In this document: piece after piece, positions 1 to 10,912 of the stretch
How positions within the stretch are numbered: the stretch's first letter is position 1
Layout: every line of letters starts with the position of its first letter
NCBI RefSeq assembly: GCF_042477335.2
Contig: NC_091255.1
Span: 24,344,501-24,408,500 of the forward strand
From: Ovis canadensis
Taxonomy: Eukaryota > Chordata > Mammalia > Artiodactyla > Bovidae
Length of the DNA: 64,000 bases
Reading direction: 5' to 3'
The notes under the pieces: generated by a model
Seen by the model: only the letters and a program-made list of their open reading frames with translations
The model's database searches: none
What the model was told of the DNA's origin: nothing
Made by a program: the position numbers and the translations under genes

Positions 1-983
1 CAGCATATATTCTTTGAATCATGTCTGAGGAAGTCACAGCTGGCTCCCATGGGGCTGGCAGTCAGTGATAAGTCAGCAATTGCAATAGTAATAGATTTAT
101 GATCTCAGTTTCTCCCTCAAGGCATCTAAACTCTGATTTTTAAAATAAAACCAAACAATATAGTAAGCTTTTATTTGCACAGCGCTTTATGACTTCTGTA
201 ACACTTCTTAGGCATTCATTTATTTACCAAATATTTACTTGAGAATATGCTATGTATCAGAAACTGGACCAGATATTGGGATGAAACTGGTGAATGGCGC
301 AAACATAGGGGCTGCTCTTTATGGGATTTACATTGACAATAGTGAGTCTGGCTGAATTCTGTTGCTCATTTACAGTCACTGTGATAAACACAATAAACCC
401 AAAGAATCCTCATAACGATTCGCTAAAGTTGAGACTTTTATCATCTCCTCTACCCAGATAGGCTTGATGGGAATACCCAAAATTTAAACTTCAGGTACCT
501 TATCTGAAGAGATCTGGGGAGTTGTTAGTGGGCCAAGGAAGAAGCCAAGTTCTTGACACTGAGACGCTCATCAAGAGCTTGATCTGTACGTATTGTGACA
601 ATGGTAATGAAGCTGAGCCTTAAAGGCTGAGCAGGGTTTGGGAGACAGAGAACATTCCAGAAAGTAGAGCTAGAGTCTAAGCTGGAAAAGTTGATGAAAG
701 GACAGTGCCCCTTGGGGAAGCGATCATTTCTGGAATTAAACGTTGAGACCTGCAAATGAGGACTGCCTGTGGAAAAGGGCGGACATTGTCCCTGATGGCC
801 AGAGCAAGACTGGGAAAGTTCTCGGATGCCATTCCAGGCAGTTGAGTCCTTTATCTTTTAGGCAACAGGAAGTGCTCAATTCACAAGAGAGGGATGAGAC
901 CACAGTTCTTTTTAAGTGAGATCACTACCCCAGGAAGATGCAAGATGAATTAGGCATGCTTTGGGAGGGATGGTGAGCAGTCC
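1..983. other. non-coding stretch, no gene seen
   Basis: No convincing open frame or recognisable young repeat. Around 205-350 the sequence resembles an old mammalian repeat that recurs near 54560-54760 (both carry a CATT..CAA(C)AAATATTTA-like core followed by a gain/loss phrase). I could not name the family. Confidence 0.4.
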
Positions 984-1001
984 AAAAAAAAAAAAAAAAA
1001 A
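984..1001. repeat. poly-A tract
   Basis: Eighteen consecutive A residues. No retrocopy body could be recognised upstream. Confidence 0.85.
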
Positions 1002-1191
1002 GAAAGAGTTGGATAGAAAGCTGTTGCTGTACCCACTCCCAGCCTCTCCACCTTGTTGCATAATGAGTTCAGCACTGCTTCTCAAAGTTTAACACAACTC
1101 GAATCCCCAGGAAAATAATGTTAAAATGCAAATTCTGATTGAATAGGTCGGAGGTGGGGCATAAGATCTTGCATTTATCAAAAAATAATGT

Positions 1192-1556
1192 TATTTATTT
1201 ATTTTTGATTGTTTTGGGTCTTTGTCGCTGCACAGGCTTTGCTCTTGTTGCCTCGAGTGGGGGATGCTCTCTGTTTGCGGTGCTCGGGCTTCTCATTGTG
1301 AGGACTTCTGGTGTTGTGGAACACGGACTCTAGGTCTTGCAAGCTTCAATATTTGTGGTGCATGGACTCAGGAGCTGTGCTTCCCGGGCCCGAGAGCCCT
1401 GATTCAATAATGGTGGCACGTGGGCTTAGTTGCTCTGTAGCATGTGGGATCTTCCCCGACCAGGGATCAAACCTGTGTCTCCTGCATTGGCAGGTGGATT
1501 CTTTACCTTAACCCTAACCCTAACCCTAACCCTGACCCTGAGCCACCTGGGAAGCC
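1192..1556 (-). mobile_element. CHR-type tRNA-derived SINE
   Basis: The plus strand reads the reverse of a cetartiodactyl CHR SINE: an A/T-rich tail (TTATTTATTTATTTT) at the left, TGTGGGATCTTCC in the middle, and GAGCCACCTGGGAAGCC (reverse of the tRNA-like head) at the right. A telomere-type hexamer array interrupts it at 1508-1539. Open frames crossing it are not genes. Confidence 0.8.
1508..1539. repeat. short interstitial telomere-type repeat
   Basis: About four tandem TAACCC units plus one variant (TGACCC). They lie inside the CHR SINE between its TTTACC and GAGCCACC segments, where related copies in this window read TTTACCACTGAGCC. The hexamer is the vertebrate telomere repeat. Replication slippage from the resident TAACC is the simpler alternative to repair-mediated addition. 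Confidence 0.8.
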
Positions 1557-1689
1557 TGAAATCTTGCATTTCTAACAGGCTATCAGGTGATGTAGATGCT
1601 GCTTCTCTGGGGACCTCACTGCGCAGCAAGACGTACAGAACAATGACAATGAACAAGGGTACGCAGAGCCCCTACTGCGCACCAGCAAC

Positions 1690-1845
1690 TTTGCTGAGCC
1701 CTTTGAACTACCAGTTCCTTCAGTTCCCTTAACCAAGAGACCAGACTCCTGGTAAAACATGGGTTTTACTGATAAAGGAAATGGATCTCAGAGGGGCTAG
1801 GTACCTTGTTCAGAGTCACACAGGCATTTTAACCCAGTCCCTCTG
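1690..1845 (-). mobile_element. MIR fragment
   Basis: Weak resemblance to the reverse strand of MIR (phrases such as GGAAATGGATCTCAGAGGGG and CAGAGTCACACAGGC). Degraded and low confidence. Confidence 0.4.
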
Positions 1846-2543
1846 AAATTTTTCTGCCATAGAGAGAACACAGGATTCAGTCGAAAGCTCAGGAGCTTAA
1901 TAAATTTAGATGCTTTCCTCAGAAACCGTCACTACACAGAGACCACGAGAAAAAGTCAATCATTACTCATATCCAGAAAGGAAGGAAGAAGCAGTTTTCT
2001 CTTTTTATCTTGTGACCAAAAGGGGTTCCTTTGAGGAACAAGCCTGCAAGATAGCAGGTGAGGATAGGGAAGTGCACGAGATGCCAGCCTATGAAGCAAC
2101 CTTCTTGAAATGCTAACGTTTGAAGCCTCAGCATCTTGGTGCTGTGGGGCAGGGGTGAGAAGGAAGCAGCTAGTTGGGCCAGGGAGGGCAAAGAGCCGCT
2201 TGTTTCTCGCGTAAATGCTCGGGGTTGAGGACAGGGCCTGGCAGGAGGCCCAGGAATGTCTCATTTTCTATTGTGGGCGATGTCAGGGCGCAGAGAGCAC
2301 TCCAGTCATGTTAAATAATATGCTATTGCGACATCCATGCCTGGGTTTTCCCGCTTTCTCTGGCCAGATCTGGAGAGCGAATCAAAGAATCACAGAAAGA
2401 GGCAGTGTTTAGAGTCCAGGCAGAAAAACCCCATGGAAGAAACAAGAGAGAGTGACTGAGGAGGGTTCTGACGGTCCCTCTATCCCCCTCCAGGAGAGGC
2501 TGGCTGGCTCCAAAATTCGTGCTGACCCCAGGGCAGGAAGCAA
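1846..2543. other. non-coding stretch, no gene seen
   Basis: Several open frames under 110 codons overlap on both strands without motif, splice context or start context. No repeat recognised. Confidence 0.4.
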
Positions 2544-2544
2544 C

Positions 2545-2733
2545 CCAAATGCCACAAGTCCATTGCGACCCCATGGACTGTAGCCTGCCAGGCTCTTCTG
2601 TCCATGGGATTTCCCAGGCAAGAATACTGCAGTGTGTTGCTGTTTCCTTCTCCAAGGGAACTTCCCGACCCAGGGATCAAACCCGGCTCCCCTGCATTGC
2701 AGGCAGATTCTTCACCATCTGAGTCTAAGGAAG
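2545..2733 (-). mobile_element. Bov-tA SINE
   Basis: The plus strand carries the reversed Bov-tA order: CGACCCCATGGACTG, TCCATGGGATTTCCCAGG, CCCAGGGATCAAACCC, then the tRNA-like head ending near AAGGAAGCC. Ruminant-specific tRNA/BovB-tail composite SINE. Confidence 0.85.
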
Positions 2734-2777
2734 CCCTAAGTGCCACAAGGCAGTGCTAGAGAATTGGCTTTGAGAAC

Positions 2778-2985
2778 CAGTATTGTGGCAGTGGTGGTAA
2801 AGATCTCACCTGCCAACGCAGGCAAGGTAAGAAACACAGGTGGGATCCCTGGGTCAGGAAGATCCCCTGGAGTAGGAAATGACAATCCACTCCAGTATTC
2901 TTGCCTGGAAAAATTCCATGGACAGAAGAGCTTGGCCAGCGATCGTCCTTGGGGCTGCAAAAAGTCAGACACGACTGAGTGGTAA
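2778..2985 (+). mobile_element. Bov-tA SINE
   Basis: Forward Bov-tA: GGTGGTAAAGATCTCACCTG, AGGAAGATCCCCTGGAG, CACTCCAGTATTCTTGCC, ending GTCAGACACGACTGAG. It stands back to back with the reverse copy just upstream. Confidence 0.85.
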
Positions 2986-3060
2986 ATGAAAATGAAAAAG
3001 CTGGGGAGACAGGACAGGCTGCTGTATGTGAACCGCTAGCCACAGAATTACCTAGCACTT

Positions 3061-3275
3061 TTTTTTTTTATTGGAGTGTAGTTAGCTTATAATGTTGTGT
3101 TAGTTCCTGCTGTCCAGCATAGTGAATCAGTTATGCGTATACATATATCCACTGTTTTAAAGATTCCTTTCCGACATAAGCCCTTACAGAGTACTGAGCA
3201 GATTCCCTGTGCTGTGTGGTAGGTCCTTCTTAGTTGTCTATTTCATATGCAGTAGCGTGTGTGTGCCAATCAGTG
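3061..3275 (-). mobile_element. L1 3' end fragment (ruminant/artiodactyl L1)
   Basis: An initial T-run (the poly-A tail read in reverse) is followed by ATTGGAGTGTAGTTAGCTTA and TAATGTTGTGTTAGTTCC. This is the reverse complement of the L1 3' end seen forward at 25510-25765. Confidence 0.7.
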
Positions 3276-3521
3276 TCCAGACCTCACCTTGGACCTGGTG
3301 AATTAAAATTTGGGGAGTGAGGGTGGAGCTTATTTTTAACAAATTTTCCAGTTGATTCCTACTCACTTTGAAGTTTGGAAAATACTCATAAACCCCATTA
3401 GCAAAATGAGGACCATGGACAATATAGGGAAAAGAATATAGCTTCTGCAGTCACATAAACCCAGATGTGTGCCCCAGCCCTATAGCTGTGTGATTTTTTT
3501 TTTTGCCCATCCCTTAGCTTC

Positions 3522-3738
3522 ATGGGCTTCCCTGGTAACTCAGATGGTAAAGCGTCTGCCTACAATGTGGGAGACCCGGGCTTGATCCCTGGGTCGGGAA
3601 GATCCCCTGGAGAAGGAAATGGAAACCCACTCCAGTATTCTTGCCTGGAAAATCCCATGGACAGAGGAGCCTGGTAGGCTACAGTCCATGGGGTCGCAAA
3701 GAGTCAGACATGACTGGGTGACTTCACTTTCACTTGAC
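3522..3738 (+). mobile_element. Bov-tA SINE
   Basis: Near complete: GGGCTTCCCTGGTAACTCAG head, GGTCGGGAAGATCCCCTGG, CACTCCAGTATTCTTGCC, GGGGTCGCAAAGAGTCAGAC and a TTCACTTTCACTT end. Confidence 0.9.
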
Positions 3739-4599
3739 TTCATGGACTCCCATCTGTTGATGGGTTTCTGATGTCCTCTGCTGAGGGCTGTTTTGAGGGT
3801 CACATGAGCTGGGGGTCTGCAAGTGCCTGCTACATACAAGGTGACCAATGTGTACTCGTGGACTTAAATTCAGCATCTCCCCATCTTGTGTCTTGTTGAA
3901 ATAGCCTTGGTTGCTCATCTACCCAGGACATCTGCAGTTGGTGAGTGGAAGGCTATGGAGAGACTGGGGAGAACTCAGCTGATATACTCGGATTTATTCC
4001 CACCCTATTTGCCTATTAATAGGCTTTGAGGTAGATGTGAAAAATCAGGACCCCAACAGCCTGGGACATATGCTAACTCTAACAAGGCGTATTTTAACAG
4101 GGATGGGAAAGATACTGACCTTGTACTTCACAGATTTAAGCGCAAACAACAGGACTTGGATAGTAGAAAGTAGTAGAAAAGTGAAGGTGCCTTGGAATAG
4201 GCTAGAGGAATAGGCTTTGGAATGAGGGGTGAGAGACTCACTTTTCTTTCTCTGCTTGTCAGCAGAGCCTTTAGACCTTCCTCCACTGTGAGTGTGAGGG
4301 ATAGTAGGTCTTATCTTTTGAGGAGAGGAAAGAGGGTGATGGAAGGAGCCAAGACTGTATGTCTGGGTAGCAGTTTCAGTAGTAGAGAAACTCAGCATAA
4401 AGAAAAAGAAGCAAAGTAATTGCTGTCTATGATGGTCTGAAAGTATGAGCTGGGGGAATGAGAGAGTGAACTGAACAAATAGATTTAGGAAGAGTGGGTG
4501 GAAAGGGCCAAGACACAGACTTCAGTCCCTCATACGGAAGAACTTAAGCAGTAACTGCTGCTACTGAGCCCTTCCGCCAAGTATGCTGAATTGCTTAGT
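3739..4599. other. non-coding stretch, no gene seen
   Basis: Open frames on both strands (up to 117 codons) lack motifs or supporting splice or start context. No repeat recognised. Confidence 0.4.
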
Positions 4600-4760
4600 T
4601 ATCTGTCCTCCAACAGCCTTGCCAAGCGGGCATTCCTGTCTCCATATTTCAGATGAGCAAACAGGTTCAGATAGAGGAAGTGACTTGGCAAAGTCACACA
4701 GATCAGAAGGGTGAGGTCAAGAACTAAACCTCTAGACGCTGAAGACGCTGCCCTGCTGAG
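4600..4760 (-). mobile_element. MIR fragment
   Basis: Reverse-strand MIR phrasing: TTCAGATGAGCAAACAGG, AAAGTCACACAGATCAG. Diverged, as expected for this old mammalian SINE. Confidence 0.6.
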
Positions 4761-5057
4761 CTGGGCTGTTAGTCTGAGAAGCAGAGGAGCCTGGAGATGG
4801 AATGCGTTGCCCTGAAAGGTAGTGAGTCCCCCGTCACTGAAGGTGACCATCTGTCAAGGATGGGACTTGACAGATGGAAGGGACTCAATAAAGACAGTTC
4901 GGTTGATCCTAGAAATAAAGGCCTTAGACTCTGGAATCCTATGCCACTTTAAGATCCCTTGTGCTGTTTCACAGACCTACTATAGCTCAAGTGCTTGTCA
5001 TGGGGTCAGGTATCTGTAGTGAGGGTCTGACAGATGATGGCTTTTAAAATGGGCTGG

Positions 5058-5272
5058 AGGATTTCCCTGGTGGTCCAGCGGTTGAGAATTCACCTTTCAA
5101 TGCAGGGGATGCGGGTTTGATCCCTAGTTGGGGAAACGGGATCCCACAGGCCATGCATGGGGCAGCTAAGCCCATGAGCCACAACTCAAGAGCCAGCCTA
5201 CTGCAATAAAGATGCCGCGTGGAGCAACCAAGACCTAACACAGCCAAATAAATAAGTAAATATTAAAATAAA
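5058..5272 (+). mobile_element. CHR-2-type SINE
   Basis: Forward copy starting TTTCCCTGGTGGTCCAGCGG, with GGTTTGATCCCTAGTTGGGG and an (AAATAAATAAG) tail. The head is tRNA-derived with A- and B-box-like segments. Confidence 0.85.
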
Positions 5273-5574
5273 ATGGGCTGGAGTCACTAGCGATGTCCTT
5301 GAAGTTTCCCTCATCCTTAATTCTGTAATTCCCTTCCCAATTATGCAAAGGTAATTGCCCCCTGCTTATCATATATGGCCCAAGCCTTCCTTCCTCCATT
5401 CTTGAGATTCCGTAGAATCAGTTTTGACTTTAACTACCTTCTTCCAGGTGCCTGCCACCGACGAGGAGTTTTATTCTCAAACTTGGTAGGGAGGGCTTCT
5501 ATGCTAGTTTAAACCAGGATTCCCAGTGAGCATGGAAGAATACCACCCATGGAAGTTGCAGGAAAGAGTATGGC

Positions 5575-5735
5575 TTCGGGTTTGAATCTAGTGCCTCACA
5601 CTGCTTGATGAACATCTTGTGTAAACCACTTAACCAAATGTTAAGTGTTCAGTCATCAGTGTTCAGATGACTGAGAGGGATTATCAATACCTCATAAAAC
5701 TATGCAGAATCTAGAAGGTCATACGTATGCTTAGA
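5575..5735 (+). mobile_element. possible MIR fragment
   Basis: Weak MIR order: GGGTTTGAATCTAGTGCC, then AACCACTTAACC, then TCAATACCTCATAAAAC. Low confidence. Confidence 0.35.
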
Positions 5736-5918
5736 ACTGTGCACGTGCTCGGGAAAGACCTCAGAAGACCCTAAACGCTCACCTCTGCCTAATCTTCAGG
5801 CACTGAGCAAACAGGAAGTAAAAGAATCAGGAAATATAAAGTAGGTATATTTGAAATTTGCCAGTCTGAGGAACAGAATGAAAAAAAGAAAAAAATAAAC
5901 AAAACTTTGAGACTTGTG

Positions 5919-6095
5919 GGGCTTTCCTGGTGGTTCAGCTGGTAAGGAATCCTCCTGCAACATGGGAGACCTGAGTTCGATCCCTGAGTTGGGAAGATCC
6001 CCTGGAGAAGGGAATGGCTACCCACTCCAGTGTTCTGGCCTGGAGAATTCCATGGACTGTATAGTCCCTGGGGTCTCAAACAGTAGGTCAAAAAG
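5919..6095 (+). mobile_element. Bov-tA SINE
   Basis: GGGCTTTCCTGGTGGTTCAG head, GAGTTCGATCCCTGAG, GGAAGATCCCCTGGAGAAGG and GAATTCCATGGACTGTATAG. Truncated at the 3' end. Confidence 0.88.
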
Positions 6096-6149
6096 TGAAG
6101 AAACTTTTCCCTTTGAAAGTTATGGGACAGCAAAGAATGTATCAACATA

Positions 6150-8290
6150 TGCTTAATGGGACTTTCAAAGAGAGAGAGAAGAAATATTTGAATAAACAAT
6201 GGCCTGAAAACCCCCAAATTTGATGAAAATCATTAATCTACATGTCCAATAATCTCAACAAACTGCAGATAAATTTAATGAGGTACTGCAGATAAATTTA
6301 AAGGTACTCTTAACCAATCTATCAAAATCCAAAGACAATAAGATAATTTGAAAACAGCAAGAGGGACATTAATTCATCACATACTAAAGATCCTCAGTAG
6401 GATTAACAGTTGATTTGTCATCAAAAACTACATAGGCCAGAAGTAGTGGTATGATTTATTCAAAGAGCTGAAATAAAAACTATCAACCAGTTCTACACTG
6501 GACAAAACTACCCTTCAAAAGTGGAAGAGAAATTAAGACATTCTCAGATAAATAAAAGCTGAGAGGTATTGCTGCTAGCAAATCTATCTTACAAGAAATA
6601 CTAAGGAGGGTCTCTCTGGCTGAAATAAGACACTGAACAGAAACTAGAATTCACACGGCAAAATAAAGAGCCCCAGCAAAAGTAACTGCATGGGTCAATA
6701 GAAAAGACAATAGGTATTTGTGAGTTTGTTTGTTTTTTAATTTTTCGTATTATTGTGTTTTGTTTGTAATTTTCATTTCTATTTTTCTCCTGTATGATCT
6801 AAAAGACAAACTATTCAAAGTGATTGACAATAAATTAGTGTTGATAAATATATAATGTATGTAGATGTGATTTTTGTGACAATAATAGGAAAAAGGGGGA
6901 ATAAAGAATGAAGCTACATAGAAACCATATTTTGCATACTACTGAACTTAATATTAATCCAAACTTAGTCTGTTGTAAATTAAAATGTTCATTTCAATGT
7001 TCAACATGTACTAAGAAAATAAAATTTTAAAAGGATAGTGAAAGAGAAGACAAAGAAATTTGAATGGTGCACTAAAAAAATATCCTTTTAACAGAAAAGA
7101 AAGTATATTGGAGCCGTGGCTCAGACAGTGAAGAATCTGCCTGCAATGCAGGTGGCCTGGGTTCAATCCCTGGGTCAGGAAGATCCCCTGGAGAAGGGAA
7201 TGGCAGCCCACTCCAGTATTCTTGCCTGGGGAATCGCATGAACAGAAGAGCCTGGCAGAAAATAAATGTTTAAAAGAATAGTGAAAAGAAAAAAAAAAAA
7301 GACAAGAAAGGTGCACTAGAAAATATCCACTTAAAAGAAAGTGTGGAGGAATAGAATAAAAAAGATAGAAAACATATATAAAACAAATAACAACATGGCA
7401 TATTTAAATCCTGTCTCATCAGTAATTACATTAAATGCAGATGGATTGAACACTGTAAAAGGCTGAGTTTGGCAGGACGGATTAGAAGAGCATGACCTTC
7501 AAAGATGTAAAAAGAAACATATAACAATTCAATGAGCTCATTAAAACAAGCTCAACACCATTAGTCATTAGAGAAATGCAAATCAAAACCAAAATGATCC
7601 ATCATTTTGGACACACAAGGATGGCCATAATCAAAAAGGCGGATGACTGCCAGCGTTGATGAGAATACGGAGAAACCGGAACCTTCATATATTGCTGCTA
7701 AAATGGTGCAGCTACTATTGAAAACAGTTTGCCAGTTTCTCAAAAATCAGACATAGAGTTAACATATTACCCTGCAGTTTTATACTCAGGGAAACTAACC
7801 AAGAGAATTGAAAACGTATGTTTCAAAATAGAAACTTGTACACAAATGTTGATAGATTCATTACTCACATTAGCCAGAAAGTAGAAACAAACCAAATGTC
7901 CATCCACTGAGGAAACAAAATGTAGTCTATCCATTTAATAGTTATTATTTAGCCATAAAAAGGAATAAAGTACTGATAGCTGTTACAGCATAGATAAATC
8001 TGGAAAATATTATGCTGAGTGAAAGAAGCCCATTACAAAATGCCCCAGATTGCATGTGAAATGTCCAGAAGGGAAAAACTAATAGAGACAGAAAATAGAT
8101 CAGTGGTTGCCAAGAGCTGGGAACAGAGAGTGTATGTATTATTGAATGTGGAGTGATTTTTTGGAGGGACAAAAACATTTAGGAATTAAATAATGGTAAT
8201 TGTTGAGCAACTTTATAAATATACTAAAACCACTGAACTGTACAGTTTTATTCACACTAATGTGTGAATAAAATCTCAGTGTTTAAAAAA
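6150..8290 (+). mobile_element. old L1 (L1M-type), internally deleted
   Basis: 6150-7105 and 7259-7490 read like the 3' part of an old L1 ORF1, the inter-ORF region and the first codons of ORF2 (GTGGAAGAGAAATTAAGACA; ATTACATTAAATGCAGATGG). From about 7510 the sequence jumps to the ORF2 C-terminus (GAGAAATGCAAATCAAAACC) and 3' UTR, ending near 8290. Most of ORF2, including the reverse transcriptase, is missing. No open frame longer than about 80 codons survives. A Bov-tA interrupts it at 7106-7258. Confidence 0.7.
7106..7258 (+). mobile_element. Bov-tA SINE inside old L1
   Basis: GCCGTGGCTCAGACAGTGAA, GGTTCAATCCCTGGGTCAGG and CACTCCAGTATTCTTGCC. It ends at GAGCCTGGCAG, after which L1 sequence resumes. 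Confidence 0.85.
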
Positions 8291-8745
8291 GCTATGGGAT
8301 AATACATGTACACCCCTGAATATCCTTTGGCATATAAGTGGTATTCAGTGAATATTTCTTTTCTTTTCTTCCTGTTCATCTCCCAGTGTGGTTTTTTTAA
8401 AGAAGTCAGCCTGGTCTGCTCACTGCTGAGAACCTCTGCTTATTGGCCTGAAAGTCAAGTTTATAGTCTCGATTTCCTGAAAGCCTAATGTCTCCTTGGC
8501 CTCAGGCTCACTTTCATGATTTACAGGCAAATCTCAGATCATCAGAGCTGGAAATCACTCAAAAATTCTGCGAACATTCTCCACCCTTCAGTTAGCAAAT
8601 ATGAGGCTTATTGGCACTCAGAGAAAGTGAACGTCGGTTCCCAAAGGAAAAAAAAAAATGTACTGAAAACAAAGAGAAACCATTCTCCAGCTTATCAGGT
8701 GACAGCGGAAGCCTGTGATTCCATGTGGTGAAGTATTTTCAGGGC
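8291..8745. other. non-coding stretch, no gene seen
   Basis: Two short frames (60 and 71 codons) without motifs. No repeat recognised. Confidence 0.4.
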
Positions 8746-8755
8746 CCAGCTGTTG

Positions 8756-9275
8756 TTCAGTCGTTCAGTCATGTCTGACTGTTTTTCGACCCCATAGGCT
8801 GCAGCACACCAGGCTTCCCTGTCCTTCACCATCTCCCAGAGTTTGCTCAAACTCATGTCATTGAGTCAATGATGACATCCAACCATCTCATCCTCTGTTG
8901 TCCCCTTCTCCTCCTGCCTTCAATCTTTCCCAGCATCAGGGTCTTTTCTAATGAGTCAGCTCTTCACATCAGGTGGCGAAAGTGTGGGAGCTTCAGCTTC
9001 AGCATCAGTCCTTCCAATGAATATTCAGGGTTTATTTCCTTTAGGATGGACTGGTTGGGTCTCCTTGCAGTCCAAGGGACTCTCAAGGGTCTTCTCCAAC
9101 AGCACAGTTAGAAAGCATCAATTCTTTGGTGCTCAGGCTTCTTTATCATCCAACTCTCACATCCATATGACTATCGGAAAAACCATAGCTTTGACTATAC
9201 AGACCTTTGTTGGCAAAGTAACGTCTTTGCTCTTTAATACACTGTTAGCAGTGCTGTTAGTGGTCTCGGATCTCT
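8756..9275 (-). mobile_element. BovB (RTE) LINE 3' end
   Basis: Reverse-strand BovB tail: TTCAGTCGTTCAGTCATGTC at its 3' end, then CCAACCATCTCATCCTCTG and GACTGGTTGGGTCTCCTTGC. It covers the C-terminal end of the BovB polyprotein only. Matches the other BovB copies in this window. Confidence 0.9.
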
Positions 9276-9599
9276 AGGCCTCCACAGTAAGGGAAGCGTT
9301 GGAAATAAAGATCTCAGTGTTTGATGTTAGAAAGCGGAAAGGGAACTTCCTTGGTCAGCGGTGCTGACTTTTCTTTACTAGAGAAGCATTTCCGTTTCCA
9401 TTAGTGGCTGTGAGAATGGGGTAGGGCACACGCAACTGAAGGCAGAGATGGAGGCAGGGGATCAGCTCAGAGGAGGAACCCTGAAACATGGGGGCAGGTG
9501 GAGTCTAAGATGAAAACTGACCCAAGAATGGAACCTGAGACTTTTTTCAGTCATCCCAAAGTGTTTCCTAATTTTTTTCTTTTAATCTACTTTGACCCA

Positions 9600-9880
9600 A
9601 CAATTTTTTTTAAATTGGAATGCAATTGCTTTACAATGTTGGGTCCATTTATGCTGTACAATGCAGCGCAGTGAATAAGCTATATGTATACATATATCCC
9701 CTCCTTCTTGAACCTCCCTCCCACCCCCACCCCTATCCCACCCCTCAAGGTCATCACAGAACACCAAGCTGATCTCCCTGTTATACAGCAGCTTCCCACC
9801 AGCTATCACACAGTAGCGTATGTAGGTTAACGCTACTCTATCAATTTGTCCCTCCGTCTTCTTCTCTCTCTGTGCCCAGA
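9600..9880 (-). mobile_element. L1 3' end fragment
   Basis: Reverse-strand L1 3' region: AAATTGGAATGCAATTGCTT, GTATACATATATCCCCTCC, CTTCCCACCAGCTATC. Same family as 3061, 56855 and 59240. Confidence 0.7.
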
Positions 9881-10526
9881 CATAGAGAAGGGAGCCTGAG
9901 ATTGGATGCTCAGTTGTTCGCTGTCCACAGTGGTATTTCAGACTGAGAAGTGAAAAAAATGCACAAGGAGAAAGATACACCTTGGGCATCATAATCCTTG
10001 GAGGCAGTTACCCTTCTATCTCTGTGGGGGATGGGAGTTATAGCACATTGTCCAGAAAGGTAACCCCGGCAGCCTGGTGAACATAGCCCTGCTGGGTGCT
10101 GGAATCTTCTGAAATTTCGGTGGCTCCATGGGCTGAGTCAAGGTGAGGGACACAGGAGAAGGAGGAATGTGGGGTGGAAGGGAAAGGGTATATATGCAGG
10201 GACTCAGGAGCCTGGGACGTGTAGTTGAATGAGCCCATTCTGGAATGTCAGTTCATCCAGGACCTTCTGGATGAATCTGACCAGGGGAGCCGAGATTGCA
10301 GAGTGGTAAGAGGGTAGGACAGGGAGGGTCCAGAGTCAAGGGCAAGGTAACGTGAGGGAGATAGAGTAAGGATAGGGGCAGGGAGACACTCACTGTTGGA
10401 CTTGGGAGGTGCTGAATGTCAGGGGTCACCACAAAGCTGACAGTGCCCGGTGCCAGGCGTGAGGGAGGCTTACTGCCAAGGATAGACTTGTGCTCAGGAC
10501 TGGGAAGATGCAGGTCAGTGATGGGA
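9881..10526. other. unique stretch with one weak exon-like segment
   Basis: No named repeat recognised. 10261-10305 sits between a CAG acceptor-like end (TTCATCCAG) and a strong donor-like GTAAGA and is open for 15 codons. No matching neighbour exon could be joined in phase by eye, so it is only a candidate. Confidence 0.2.
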
Positions 10527-10652
10527 GGTGGATTTCTTTTTGGGGAGGGCCATGCCACGCGACATGTGGGATCTTCCCCAACCAGGGGTTGAGCCCATGC
10601 CCCTTGCATCAGAAGCGCAGTCTAAACCACTGGACCACCGGGGAAGTCCCAG
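10527..10652 (-). mobile_element. CHR-2-type SINE fragment
   Basis: ACATGTGGGATCTTCCCC, AACCAGGGGTTGAGCCC, ending CCACCGGGGAAGTCCC (reverse of the tRNA-like head). Confidence 0.8.
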
Positions 10653-10699
10653 GCCAGGGATGGAAAGGAATGGAGGGGAGGCGTGGGTGCTGGAGTGTG

Positions 10700-10912
10700 T
10701 GTGTGCGCGCTGAGTAGCTCGGTTTTGTCTGACCCTTTGTGATCCCATGGACTGTCACCCACCAGGCTCCCCTGTCCATGGGATTTCCCAGGCAAGAATA
10801 CTGGAATGGATTGCCATTTCCTTTTCCAAGGGATCTCCCAGACCCAGGGTCGAACCTGAATCTGTTGTGTCTCCTGCATTGCAGTGAATTCTGAACTGCT
10901 GAGCCAACTGGG
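10700..10912 (-). mobile_element. Bov-tA SINE
   Basis: Reverse order: TGTCTGACCCTTTGTGATCC, CAAGAATACTGGAATGG, CCCAGGGTCGAACC, ending GCTGAGCCAACTGG. Confidence 0.85.

Noticed and set aside
1139..1732. Several overlapping open frames of 60-100 codons on both strands
   Set aside because: They run through a CHR SINE and its telomere-type array; the LTLTLTLT and VRVRVRV stretches are translations of the hexamer repeat.
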